Shown piece by piece: positions 53,285-62,447 of a stretch of 64,000 bases of DNA (position 1 is the stretch's first letter; each line of letters begins with the position of its first letter). A program made the translations under genes and the position numbers. Source of the stretch: Modestobacter muralis (GTDB lineage: Bacteria; Actinomycetota; Actinomycetes; Mycobacteriales; Geodermatophilaceae); the NCBI RefSeq assembly GCF_010682105.1, contig NZ_JAAGWH010000040.1, positions 1 through 64,000 on the forward strand, in the 5' to 3' direction. A model generated the notes under the pieces. The model searched no databases. It was not told the DNA's origin and saw only the letters and a program-made list of their open reading frames with translations.

Positions 53285-54219
53285 GCGCCGAAGCCCCCGA
53301 GTGGGCCGGCCCGGCCCGCTTCCTGCCGCCGCACGAGCCGATCGTCCGGGCCGACGGGTCCCGGCACTTCGCCGGCCTGACCTACGCCGTGGCCTTCGGC
53401 TACCGGCCGCTGCAGCTGGACGTGTGGGTGCCGGCCGGTGCGGGCCCGGCGCCGCTGGTGGTCTGGGTGCACGGCGGGGCCTTCATGATGGGCGACCGGC
53501 GCATCCTGCCGGAGACCCTGCGGCCCGGCCAGGTGTTCGAGGCGCTGCTGGCCGCCGGGCTCGCGGTCGCGACGATCGACTACCGGCACGCGCTGGAGGC
53601 CCCCTTCCCGGCCCAGCTGCACGACGCGAAGGCTGCCGTCCGCTACCTGCGGGCGCACGCCGGTGAGCTGGGCCTGGCCACCGAGCGGATCGGGATCTGG
53701 GGTGAGTCCGCCGGCGGGCACATCGCTGCCCTGGTCGGGCTGACCGCCCACCGGCCGGACCTGGAGGGCACCCACGGGGTGGTGGGCCCGTCGAGCGCAG
53801 TGGACGTCGTCGTCGACTGGTACGGCCTGGCAGACCTGGAGACCATGCCGCGCCAGGCGCCGCCTCCGCACATCGCCGCGCTGCTGCCCGAGGAGCTGCA
53901 CACCCCGCCGGAGGAGCACCTGCTGCGCGGCCTCACGGGCCAGGCGCGCGCCGACGCCAGCCCGGTCACCCACGTCACCGCCGACGCCCCGCCGTTCCTG
54001 CTGCAGCACGGCACCGCCGACTGGCTGGTCCCACCCACCCAGAGCGAGCAGCTCGCTGCTGCGATGGCCGCGGCCGGTGCGGCGGCCGAGCTCGTCCCGG
54101 TCGAGGGCGCCGGGCACATCTGGCTGGGACACGACGACGTCGACGGGATCGTCGACCGCTCGGTCAGGTACCTCGCCGACCACCTGCTCGCCGACAAGAC
54201 CGGAGCACACCGCGCATGA
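53281..54219 (+). CDS. Alpha/beta hydrolase (carboxylesterase, BD-FAE-like), paralogue
   Basis: A 312-residue esterase: WVHGGAFMMGD oxyanion region, nucleophile elbow GESAGGHIAAL, Asp in LQHGTADWLVPP and His in GAGHIWLGHDD. It is closely related to the esterase at 40986-41897 (shared ESAGGH and GPSS motifs and the dipeptide WY). It sits between the two rhamnosidases with ATGA overlaps on both sides, so it probably removes acyl groups (acetyl, feruloyl or coumaroyl) from the sugar or aglycone before or during rhamnose removal. Substrate is inference. Confidence 0.87.
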   Translation: MSAEAPEWAGPARFLPPHEPIVRADGSRHFAGLTYAVAFGYRPLQLDVWVPAGAGPAPLVVWVHGGAFMMGDRRILPETLRPGQVFEALLAAGLAVATIDYRHALEAPFPAQLHDAKAAVRYLRAHAGELGLATERIGIWGESAGGHIAALVGLTAHRPDLEGTHGVVGPSSAVDVVVDWYGLADLETMPRQAPPPHIAALLPEELHTPPEEHLLRGLTGQARADASPVTHVTADAPPFLLQHGTADWLVPPTQSEQLAAAMAAAGAAAELVPVEGAGHIWLGHDDVDGIVDRSVRYLADHLLADKTGAHRA

Positions 54220-56855
54220 GCGACCTGACCGTCCTGCCCGTCACCGTGGAGCACCACCGCGAGCCGCTGGGCATCGACGACACCCGGCCCCGACTGTCCT
54301 GGGTCTCGCGGACCGAGCTGCCTGACTGGCGACAGGTGGCCTACGAGCTGGAGATCGCGCCGGCGGACGGCGCAGCGTGGTCCTCGGGTCGCGTCGACTC
54401 GGCCGAGTCCGTCCTGGTCGCCTGGGAGGCCCCGGCGCTCGTCAGCCGGGACCGGCGGGCGGTGCGGGTCCGGGTCTGGGGCGAGGGTGACACCGGACCG
54501 TCGGCCTGGAGCGAGGCGGTCGTCGTCGAGGCCGGGCTGCTGGAGCCGGCCGACTGGACCGCGACCCTCGTCCGGCCGGTCCTGCCGGCCGGCTCCGGGG
54601 ACGAGGCGGTGGCACTGCTGCGCCGGGAGTTCACCCTCGACCGGCCCGTCGTCCGGGCCCGCCTGTACGCCACCGCGCAGGGCGTCTACGAGGCGGAGTT
54701 GAACGGGTCGGTCGTCGGCGACCAGGTGCTGGCACCGGGCTGGACCAGCTACACCCACCGGCTGCGCTACCAGACGTACGACGTCACCGGCCTGCTCACC
54801 GAGGGCGTCAACGCGATCGGCGTGCACCTGGCCGACGGGTGGTTCACCGGCTTCCTCGGCTTCACCGGCAAGCGCGGCTGGTACGGCGACCGCACCGGCG
54901 CCTTCGTGCAACTGGAGGTGGACCACCCCGACGGCAGCCGCACCGTGGTCACCACCGACGGCTCCTGGCGGTCGGCCCCGAGCCCGCTGACCCGGGCCGG
55001 GCTCTACAACGGCGAGACGTTCGACGCCCGGCGGGAGCTGCCGGGGTGGTCGCAGCCGTCGTTCGACGACGCCGACTGGGCGCCGGTCGAGACCGGGTCC
55101 CTGGACGTCGCGACCCTCGTCGCCCCGACCGGGCCGCCGGTCCGGCGCACCGAGACCGTGGCCGTGCAGACCATCAGCACCTCGCCGTCGGGCGCCACGC
55201 TGGTCGACTTCGGCCAGAACCTGGTCGGCCGGATCCGCTTCTCCCTGCCCGACGCACCGGCCGGGACCGAGATCACCGTCCGGCACGCCGAGGTGCTCGA
55301 GCACGGGGAGCTCGGCACCCGTCCGTTGAAGGCGGCCCGGGCGACCGACGTCGTCGTCCTCGACGGCGCCGGCCCCCGGACGTGGGAGCCGCGGTTCACC
55401 TTCCACGGTTTCCGCTACGCCGAGGTCAGCGGCTGGCCCGGCGAGCTGCGGCCGGAGGACCTCCAGGCGGTCGTCGTGCACACCGACCTGCACCGCACCG
55501 GCACCTTCACGTGCTCAGACCCCGACGTCGAGCGGCTGCACGAGAACGTCGTCTGGGGGATGCGGGGCAACTTCCTCGACCTGCCCACCGACTGCCCGCA
55601 GCGCGACGAGCGGCTGGGCTGGACCGGCGACCTGCAGGTCTTCGCCCCGACCGCGTCCTTCCTCTACGACACCACCGGCATGCTCCGGTCCTGGCTGGCC
55701 GACCTCGCGGCCGAGCAGCTGACCGACCACGCCGGCATCGTGCCGATGTACGTGCCCTACCTGCCGCTGATGCCGTTCCCGCTGCAGGCCGACGTCGGCT
55801 GGGGCGACGCCGCCGTCGTCGTCCCGTGGGTGCTGTACCAGCGGAGCGGCGACGCCGGTCTGCTGGCCGACCAGTGGGCGTCGATGACGGCCTGGATCGA
55901 CGTCTTCGCCGCGCGGGCGGGGGCGGACCTGGACTTCCCCGAGGGCGGGTTCTCCTTCGGCGACTGGCTGGACACCGCAGCACCCCCGGACAACCCGGCG
56001 GCGGCGAGGACCCCGTGGCAGTGCGTCGCCACCGCCTACCTGGCGCGCTCGGCCCGCACCATGGCGCAGGCCGCCCAGGTCCTCGGCCGGGACGGCGCCG
56101 GCTTCGCCGACCTGGCCGAACGGGCCGCCGAGCGGTTCCGGGCCGAGTACGTGACGCCGACCGGCCGCGTCACGTTCCCCTCGCAGACGGCGTACGCGCT
56201 GGCTCTGGAGTTCGACCTGCTGACACCGGAGCAACGGGGGCACGCCGGCGCGCTGCTGGCCGAGCAGGTGCTCAAGGACGGCTTCCACATCGCGACGGGC
56301 TTCCTCGGCACGCCGCTGGTCACCGATGCGCTCACCCACGCCGGTGAGCTGGCCACCGCCTACGAGCTCCTGCTCCAGCGGGAGAACCCGTCGTGGCTCT
56401 ACCCGGTGACCATGGGCGCGACCACCATCTGGGAGCGCTGGGACTCCATGCTCCCCGACGGCACGATCAACCCCGGCGAGATGACCTCGTTCAACCACTA
56501 CGCGCTGGGTGCGGTCGCCGACTGGCTGCACCGCACGGTGGCCGGTCTCGCCCCCGCGGCGCCGGGCTACCGCCGGCTGCGCGTCGCTCCGCGGCCGGGC
56601 CCGGGGATCACCTCGGCAGCGGCCACGCACGAGACGCCGTACGGCACGGCCGAGGTCTCCTGGACGCTGTCCGACGGCACTGCCCTGGCCCTCGACGTCA
56701 CCGTGCCGCCGAACACGACCGCGGAGGTGGTGCTGCCCGACGGCAGCGCCCCGACGGAGGTCGGCGCCGGCCGGCACTCCTTCACCGCGACCATCCCCGA
56801 GCCGGTCCCGGTCGAGAAGCCGGCGCTCTTCTTCGACCCGGAAGCCCACCAGTGA
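54216..56855 (+). CDS. GH78 alpha-L-rhamnosidase (2)
   Basis: An 879-residue family 78 enzyme with the same layout as the first copy but well diverged. General acid Glu465 lies in the canonical TDCPQRDERLGWTGD and Glu740 in ATTIWERWDS. N-terminal VTVEHHREPLGID and TAQGVYEAELNGS carbohydrate-binding regions are present. No signal peptide. Start overlaps the esterase stop (ATGA) and its stop overlaps the GH43 start (GTGA). Two diverged rhamnosidases suggest different linkages or aglycones. Confidence 0.92.
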   Translation: MSDLTVLPVTVEHHREPLGIDDTRPRLSWVSRTELPDWRQVAYELEIAPADGAAWSSGRVDSAESVLVAWEAPALVSRDRRAVRVRVWGEGDTGPSAWSEAVVVEAGLLEPADWTATLVRPVLPAGSGDEAVALLRREFTLDRPVVRARLYATAQGVYEAELNGSVVGDQVLAPGWTSYTHRLRYQTYDVTGLLTEGVNAIGVHLADGWFTGFLGFTGKRGWYGDRTGAFVQLEVDHPDGSRTVVTTDGSWRSAPSPLTRAGLYNGETFDARRELPGWSQPSFDDADWAPVETGSLDVATLVAPTGPPVRRTETVAVQTISTSPSGATLVDFGQNLVGRIRFSLPDAPAGTEITVRHAEVLEHGELGTRPLKAARATDVVVLDGAGPRTWEPRFTFHGFRYAEVSGWPGELRPEDLQAVVVHTDLHRTGTFTCSDPDVERLHENVVWGMRGNFLDLPTDCPQRDERLGWTGDLQVFAPTASFLYDTTGMLRSWLADLAAEQLTDHAGIVPMYVPYLPLMPFPLQADVGWGDAAVVVPWVLYQRSGDAGLLADQWASMTAWIDVFAARAGADLDFPEGGFSFGDWLDTAAPPDNPAAARTPWQCVATAYLARSARTMAQAAQVLGRDGAGFADLAERAAERFRAEYVTPTGRVTFPSQTAYALALEFDLLTPEQRGHAGALLAEQVLKDGFHIATGFLGTPLVTDALTHAGELATAYELLLQRENPSWLYPVTMGATTIWERWDSMLPDGTINPGEMTSFNHYALGAVADWLHRTVAGLAPAAPGYRRLRVAPRPGPGITSAAATHETPYGTAEVSWTLSDGTALALDVTVPPNTTAEVVLPDGSAPTEVGAGRHSFTATIPEPVPVEKPALFFDPEAHQ

Positions 56856-58390
56856 CCGCGACCTCGACGTCCGGGACCCGGGCGCCCGTCGGACCGCCGA
56901 GCGCGCCGACGCCCGTCGTCCCCGGCTTCCACCCGGACCCGAGCGTCGTGCGGGTCGGCGACACGTACTGGATGGTGTGCTCGAGCTTCGAGTACGCCCC
57001 CGGGGTGCCGCTGTTCCGTTCGACCGACCTGCTGACCTGGGAGCAGGTCGGGCACGTGCTGGCCAGGCCCGACCAGCTCGACGTCTCGACGGCGCCGGGG
57101 TCGGGCGGCATCACCGCCCCGACGCTGCGTTTCCGCGACGGCCGGTTCTGGATGATCACCACCAACCTCGCCGACGGCGGCTGGCAGACGCTGGTCACCA
57201 CCGAGGACCCGCTCGGAAGGTGGTCGGAGCCGGTGCGGATGCCCGAGGTGCGTGGCATCGACCCCGACCTCGCCTGGGACGACGACGGCACGCTGCTGAT
57301 CACCTACGCCGGTTTCGGCGCGGGCGGTCCGGCCGGGCTCGTGCAGCAGGCGGTCGACCCGGCGACCGGTGCCGCGCTGACCGAGCGGCGGCACGTGTGG
57401 CAGGGGACCGGCGGCCGGTTCCCGGAGGGCCCGCACCTCTACCGGATCGGCGGGTGGTGGTACCTGCTGATCGCCGAGGGCGGCACCGAGCGCGGGCACG
57501 CGGTCACCATCGCCCGTGGCCGGTCGCCGCAGGGCCCCTTCGAGCCGGGCCCGGCCAACCCGCTGCTCACCCACCGGGGCATCGAGTCGCCGGTGCAGAA
57601 CACCGGGCACTCCGACCTGGTGCAGCGGCCCGACGGCAGTTGGGCGATCGTCTTCCACGGCGTCCGGATCCGCGGCGCGAGTCCGCAGTTCCACGTGCTC
57701 GGCCGGGAGACCTTCGCGGCCGAGGTGACCTGGGTGGAAGGCTGGCCCCGGCTGGGGGAGTGGCTCACCCCCGAACCGGCACCCGTGCTGGTCGACGAGC
57801 TCGCCGGACCGGACCTGCCCCCGTCGTGGGTGTCGCCGCGCCGCTTCCCGGCCGAGGTGCTGACCCGCGAGGACGGCGGCTGGCGGATCAGCGCCGTCGA
57901 CGGTGACCCGGCCTCGGACGACCTGGCCTTCGCCGGGCGCCGGCAGGAGCACCTGTACGCCCGGTTCCGGGCCGTCGTCGACGCCGCCGGGGGGACCGGG
58001 GGGCTGTCGGTGCGGATGGACGGCCGGCACCACCTCGACCTGGAGGTGGACGGCGACCGCGTGCGGGCGGTGGCCCAGGTCGGACCGCTGCGCTCGGTGC
58101 TGGGCGAGGTCCCCGTCCCGGACGGCGACGTCGTCCTGGAGATCCGTGCCGTGCCGGACGAGGGGCACTTCTCCTCCACGGCGCTGGGACCGGACCAACT
58201 GGTGGCCGGTGTCGTCCAGGGCGGCGGCTTCACCGAGCTGGGCCGGTTGGACGGCCGGTACGTCAGCACCGAGGTGGCCGGTGGGATGACCGGCCGCCTG
58301 GGCGGCGTCTGGTGTTCGTCCGGGTCACTGGTCGTCCGTTCCTCCAGCTACGCCGGCAGCGACGACCCCGCTGCCGTACCCACCGTCTGA
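56852..58390 (+). CDS. GH43 family glycosidase (beta-xylosidase/alpha-L-arabinofuranosidase type)
   Basis: A 512-residue protein with a five-bladed GH43 catalytic domain (about residues 20-300) and a C-terminal beta-sandwich (about 310-510). Catalytic candidates: Asp in GFHPDPSVVRVGDTYWM, Asp in EVRGIDPDLAWDDD and Glu in RFPEGPHLYRIGG. Length fits the two-domain xylosidase/arabinofuranosidase subfamily. No signal peptide. GTG start overlaps the rhamnosidase stop. It would trim arabinose or xylose from mixed glycosides or rhamnogalacturonan-derived oligosaccharides. Confidence 0.9.
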   Translation: MTATSTSGTRAPVGPPSAPTPVVPGFHPDPSVVRVGDTYWMVCSSFEYAPGVPLFRSTDLLTWEQVGHVLARPDQLDVSTAPGSGGITAPTLRFRDGRFWMITTNLADGGWQTLVTTEDPLGRWSEPVRMPEVRGIDPDLAWDDDGTLLITYAGFGAGGPAGLVQQAVDPATGAALTERRHVWQGTGGRFPEGPHLYRIGGWWYLLIAEGGTERGHAVTIARGRSPQGPFEPGPANPLLTHRGIESPVQNTGHSDLVQRPDGSWAIVFHGVRIRGASPQFHVLGRETFAAEVTWVEGWPRLGEWLTPEPAPVLVDELAGPDLPPSWVSPRRFPAEVLTREDGGWRISAVDGDPASDDLAFAGRRQEHLYARFRAVVDAAGGTGGLSVRMDGRHHLDLEVDGDRVRAVAQVGPLRSVLGEVPVPDGDVVLEIRAVPDEGHFSSTALGPDQLVAGVVQGGGFTELGRLDGRYVSTEVAGGMTGRLGGVWCSSGSLVVRSSSYAGSDDPAAVPTV

Positions 58391-58404
58391 CCCCGGGAGC
58401 GGAC

Positions 58405-59256
58405 GTGTCCCTGCGCATCACCGAACGGTGCCGCGTCGTCGTCGACAACGACTGGGCCGGTGACCCTGACGGCCTGGTCGCGCTGGCCCACCACCTGCTC
58501 AGCACCGCCAACCGGGTGGTCGCGGTGACCGGCTCGCAGCTCAATCCGGTCTTCGGTCCGCCGGCGGGCACGGCGGCGGCGGGGACGCGGCTCGCCCAGC
58601 AGCTGGTGGACCTGGTGGACGGTCCGCACCGGCCGGTGGTGGCGACCGGGTGCGACGTCCCGATCGACGGGGGCGACACCGGCTCCGCAGCCGCCGACGC
58701 CATCGTGGCGGAGGCGCGGCGGGAGGACCCGCTGCCGCTCTTCCTGGTCTGCGGCGGACCGTTGACCAACGTGGCCCAGGCGCTGCGCCAGGCACCGGAC
58801 ATCGCGGCGCGGCTGACCCTGGTCTGGGTCGGCGGGTCGATCGACCCGGCAGCGCCGGAGTACAACCGGGACACCGACGCGCAGGCCGCGAGTGAGGTCC
58901 TCGGTCGTGGTGACCTGGCCGTCTGGCAGTTCCCGCTGGAGACCTATCGGCGCTGCGCGTACTCCGTCGCGGAGCTGGAGCACGACGTGGGCGGCGCCGG
59001 CCGGGTGGGGGCGTGGCTGTGGCAGCGGTACCTCGAGCTGCCGGTCCCCGACTTCGTGGCGCAGGGGGAGACCTGGCCGCTCGGCGACAGCCCGCCGGTC
59101 CTGGTCACCGCCCTCGACGACGCGTCCAGCACCTGGACGACGTCCCCGGCCGAGCCGGGGCGGCGCGTCTACACCGACGTGGACGTCCGGCTGCTGGTCG
59201 CCGACCTGCTCGCCCGGCTCCGGCTGCACGAGCGCCGGGCGGGCACCGGCGACTGA
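58405..59256 (+). CDS. Nucleoside-hydrolase-like protein with an altered aspartate motif
   Basis: A 283-residue IU-nucleoside hydrolase fold protein. The usual DTDPGxDD calcium-binding motif reads DNDWAGDPDG here (residues 14-23): Asp14, Asp16 and Asp20 remain but the second of the paired Asp is Pro. The FLVCGGPLTNVAQAL motif and a C-terminal RVYTDVDVRLLVADLL are kept. GGGAG precedes the GTG start. Located in a sugar operon rather than with purine or pyrimidine genes, it may cleave a non-nucleoside N- or O-glycoside (inference). Confidence 0.82.
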   Translation: MSLRITERCRVVVDNDWAGDPDGLVALAHHLLSTANRVVAVTGSQLNPVFGPPAGTAAAGTRLAQQLVDLVDGPHRPVVATGCDVPIDGGDTGSAAADAIVAEARREDPLPLFLVCGGPLTNVAQALRQAPDIAARLTLVWVGGSIDPAAPEYNRDTDAQAASEVLGRGDLAVWQFPLETYRRCAYSVAELEHDVGGAGRVGAWLWQRYLELPVPDFVAQGETWPLGDSPPVLVTALDDASSTWTTSPAEPGRRVYTDVDVRLLVADLLARLRLHERRAGTGD

Positions 59257-59357
59257 GGGGTGGCGGCTCGCCCGCGAGGGGCGAGCGCTGCCCCGTCGAC
59301 CGAGGAGTCGTACCTGGACGACGTGCACGCCGCCTCGGCGGCGAAGGCGGGAGACGC

Positions 59358-59372
59358 AGCCGGCCAATGGCA
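59358..59372. promoter_or_regulatory. Copy e of the TGCCATTGNNCGGCA motif (candidate IclR operator)
   Basis: On the minus strand TGCCATTGGCCGGCT, one mismatch, 43 bases upstream of the GH3 start, in the 158-base gap after the nucleoside-hydrolase gene. Implies a separate promoter for the GH3-SGNH pair. Confidence 0.6.
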
Positions 59373-59414
59373 CCCGGCCGGACGGCCGGCCCGACCGATG
59401 GGCAGGATCAAGGG

Positions 59415-61643
59415 GTGACCTCCGCCACTCCGCTCGACCCGACCACGCTGCCGCTCGAGCAGAAGGCGCTGCTGCTGTCCGGGCAGGACTTCTGGTCCAC
59501 CCCCGCGGTCGAGGCGGCCGGGCTGCCCTCGGTCGTGCTCACCGACGGCCCGCACGGCGTCCGCCGCCAGCAGGGCGACTTCGACCAGATCGGGCTGCTG
59601 GAGAGCGTCCCGGCGACCTGCTTCCCGCCCGCGGTCGCGGTGGGGTCCAGCTGGGACCCTGAGGTCGCCGAGCGGATCGGTGCGGCGATCGGGGTCGAGG
59701 CGCGGGCCATCGGCGTGCCCGTCGTCCTCGGTCCGGGCGTGAACATCAAGCGGTCCCCGCTGTGCGGGCGCAACTTCGAGTACTACTCGGAGGACCCCCT
59801 GCTGGCCGGCGTGCTGGGGGCCGCACACGTCCGCGGTCAGCAGGGCGAGGGCGTCGGCGCCTCGGTGAAGCACTTCGCGGCGAACAACCAGGAGACCCAG
59901 CGCATGCAGGTCAGCGCCGACGTCGACGAGCGCACCCTGCGCGAGATCTACCTGCCCGCCTTCGAGCGGGTGGTCACCGAGTCCCAGCCGGCCACGGTGA
60001 TGTGCGCCTACAACCGGGTCAACGGCGTCTACGCCTCGCAGAACCGCTGGCTGCTCACCGAGGTGCTGCGCGAGGAGTGGGGCTTCCGCGGCGCCGTCGT
60101 CTCCGACTGGGGCGCCGTCGACGACCGGGTCGCCGCCCTCGAGGCCGGCCTGGACCTGCAGATGCCCAGCGACCACGGCGCCGGCAACCAGGCGGTGGTC
60201 GACGCCGTCCGGGCAGGACGGCTCGCGGAGGACGTCGTCGACCGCAGCGTCGCACGGGTCGCCGCACTGGCCGGGCTGGTGACCGAGCCGACCGACGGGT
60301 TCGACGTCGACGCCCACCACGCGCTGGCCCGGGAGCTCGCGGCGGGCTGCGCGGTGCTGCTGAAGAACGACGGCGACACCCTCCCGCTGGGCAGTGGCCG
60401 CCGCGTCGCCGTGGTCGGTGAGTTCGCCCGGACGCCGCGCTTCCAGGGCGGCGGCAGCTCGCACGTCAACGCCACCCGGGTCGAGGACGCGCTCACCGCG
60501 CTGCGGGCGTCCCTGACGGTGACCTTCGCGCCCGGCTCCACCCTCGACGGCTCCGGGGACGCCGCGGCGCTGCGCGCGGAGGCGGTCGCCGCGGCCCGGG
60601 ACGCCGAGGTCGCCGTCGTCTTCGCCGGGCTGGCCGAGAGCGACGAGTCCGAGGGCTTCGACCGCAGCACGCTGGACCTGCCCGCCGCCCAGGTGCAGCT
60701 GATCCGGGCGGTCGCCGCGGTCGCCCCGCGCACCGTCGTCGTCCTGTCCTCGGGCAGCGTCGTCTCCCTCGAGGGCTGGCACGACGACGTCGACGCCGTG
60801 CTCGCCGGCTTCCTGCTCGGCCAGGCCGGTGGCGCGGCGCTGGCCGACCTGCTGACCGGTGCGGTCGACCCCTCCGGGCGGCTGGCCGAGACCATCCCGC
60901 TCCGGCTGCAGGACACCCCCTCGTACCTGAACTTCCCCGGCGAGCAGGGGCACGTCCGGTACGGCGAGGGCGTGATGGTCGGCTACCGGCACTTCGAGAC
61001 GGCCGAGGTGCCGGTGCGGTACCCCTTCGGCCACGGCCTGAGCTACACGACGTTCGCGACGAGCGACCTGCAGGTGCGGACGAACGACGTCGACGCCGCG
61101 ACCGTGACGCTGACGGTGACCAACACCGGGGAGCGCGCGGGCCGGCACGTCGTCCAGGTCTACGTGGCGACGACGGCCGGGCCGGTGCGCCGCCCGGCCC
61201 GGGAGCTGCGCGCCTTCACCAAGGTGTCGCTGGCGGCAGGGGAGTCCACGACCGTGGCCTTCGAGCTGGACCGGCGGGCCTTCGCCTACTGGGACGTCCG
61301 CGAGCACGACTGGGTGGTGGCCGCCGGGGAGCACACCGTCCAGATCGGCGACAGCGCCGCCGACGTGGTGGCCGAGGCGACGGTGACGCTGGCCGGCGAC
61401 GCGGTCGTGCCGGAGCTGACCCTGGGCTCGTCGGTGGCCGAGTGGTTCGGGCACCCGGTGGCCGGACCGCAGCTGCTCGCAGGGTTCCTGGCCACGATGC
61501 CCGAGGGTGCCGCCGAGATGCACGAGGGGATGCTGCAGATGATCGGGTCGATGCCGATGCGCCGGTTCGCCGCCGACTTCGGGTCCGCCATCCCGGCCGC
61601 TGAGCTGGAGCGGCTGATGACCGCCGCCCAGGCCGCGCGGTGA
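59415..61643 (+). CDS. GH3 beta-glycosidase
   Basis: A 742-residue family 3 enzyme: N-terminal barrel with LTDGPHGVRRQ, GVGASVKHFAANNQETQR and nucleophile Asp231 in VVSDWGAV; the C-terminal sandwich domain (about 320-540) with GGGSSHVN and a candidate acid in AGLAESDESEGFDR; and a fibronectin type III domain (about 600-670). The closing segment MLQMIGSMPMRRFAADFG is typical of actinobacterial GH3 beta-glucosidases. No signal peptide. GTG start with AAGG just upstream. The stop overlaps the next start (GTGA). Second cytoplasmic beta-glucosidase candidate of the region. Confidence 0.92.
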   Translation: MTSATPLDPTTLPLEQKALLLSGQDFWSTPAVEAAGLPSVVLTDGPHGVRRQQGDFDQIGLLESVPATCFPPAVAVGSSWDPEVAERIGAAIGVEARAIGVPVVLGPGVNIKRSPLCGRNFEYYSEDPLLAGVLGAAHVRGQQGEGVGASVKHFAANNQETQRMQVSADVDERTLREIYLPAFERVVTESQPATVMCAYNRVNGVYASQNRWLLTEVLREEWGFRGAVVSDWGAVDDRVAALEAGLDLQMPSDHGAGNQAVVDAVRAGRLAEDVVDRSVARVAALAGLVTEPTDGFDVDAHHALARELAAGCAVLLKNDGDTLPLGSGRRVAVVGEFARTPRFQGGGSSHVNATRVEDALTALRASLTVTFAPGSTLDGSGDAAALRAEAVAAARDAEVAVVFAGLAESDESEGFDRSTLDLPAAQVQLIRAVAAVAPRTVVVLSSGSVVSLEGWHDDVDAVLAGFLLGQAGGAALADLLTGAVDPSGRLAETIPLRLQDTPSYLNFPGEQGHVRYGEGVMVGYRHFETAEVPVRYPFGHGLSYTTFATSDLQVRTNDVDAATVTLTVTNTGERAGRHVVQVYVATTAGPVRRPARELRAFTKVSLAAGESTTVAFELDRRAFAYWDVREHDWVVAAGEHTVQIGDSAADVVAEATVTLAGDAVVPELTLGSSVAEWFGHPVAGPQLLAGFLATMPEGAAEMHEGMLQMIGSMPMRRFAADFGSAIPAAELERLMTAAQAAR

Positions 61644-62416
61644 CCCGGTACGTCGCCCTGGGCAGCTCCTTCGCCGCGGGTCCGGGCATCGAGCCGATCC
61701 TCGTCCCGGCGTGCAGCAGGTCGGGGCGCAACTACCCGTCGCTGGTCGCCGATCAGCTGGGCCACGACCTGGTCGACGTCAGCTCCGGCGGGGCGACGGT
61801 CGCCGACGTCCTGGACCGGACGCAGCAGCTGCTGACCGGCGGCACGGTGCCCCCGCAGCTCCACGCCGTCGGCCCGGACACCGATCTGGTGACCGTCACC
61901 GCCGGCGGCAACGACGTCGAGTACCTGCTCACCCTGCTCCGCTGCTCGTACCGGGTCGCCCCCGGCGGCGCCCCGGCCTCGGCCGCGGCGTACTTCGGGA
62001 CGCCGGTCGACCGCGGCGCCGTCGACACCGCCCTGGCGGAGCTGCCGGCGCGGTTGGTCGGGCTGGTGGACGCCGTGCGGCGGCGCGCACCGCGGGCGCG
62101 GGTCGTGCTGGTCGACTACCTGACCGTGGTGCCCGACGGGGCCACCGACGCCTTCCCGATGAGCGAGGAGCACCGGATCCTGTGCGCCGGCATCGGCCGG
62201 CGGCTGGAGGTGGCCACGGCGGCGGCCGCCCGAGACAGTGGCGCCGACCTGGTGGCGGTCTCGCAGGTCTCCCGCGGCCACGCCGTCGGCAGTGCGGAGC
62301 CGTGGGTGACCGGCTGGGAGTTCGGCGACCTGCTCGCCGGCGGCGTCGCCCCGTACCACCCGAACGCCGCCGGCATGCGCGCCGTCGCCGACCTCGTGGT
62401 CGCTTCCCTCACCTGA
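61640..62416 (+). CDS. SGNH/GDSL hydrolase
   Basis: A 258-residue SGNH hydrolase: block I LGSSFAAGPG with nucleophile Ser, block II Gly in SSGGATVADV, block III TAGGNDVEYL and block V HPNAAGMRAVAD. The Asp normally three residues before the block V His is replaced (APYH), as in some actinobacterial esterases that use only Ser and His. No signal peptide. It is translationally coupled to GH3 by GTGA overlap and so probably removes acetyl or other acyl groups from the glycosides. Confidence 0.88.
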   Translation: MTRYVALGSSFAAGPGIEPILVPACSRSGRNYPSLVADQLGHDLVDVSSGGATVADVLDRTQQLLTGGTVPPQLHAVGPDTDLVTVTAGGNDVEYLLTLLRCSYRVAPGGAPASAAAYFGTPVDRGAVDTALAELPARLVGLVDAVRRRAPRARVVLVDYLTVVPDGATDAFPMSEEHRILCAGIGRRLEVATAAAARDSGADLVAVSQVSRGHAVGSAEPWVTGWEFGDLLAGGVAPYHPNAAGMRAVADLVVASLT

Positions 62417-62420
62417 GCGT

Positions 62421-62444
62421 CGGCCGGCCCAGGCGGGCCGGCCG
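62421..62444. terminator. Bidirectional hairpin terminator
   Basis: A perfect 10-base-pair stem, CGGCCGGCCC/GGGCCGGCCG with an AGGC loop, between the convergent SGNH hydrolase and exporter genes. Marks the end of the glycoside region. Confidence 0.7.
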
Positions 62445-62447
62445 GGG

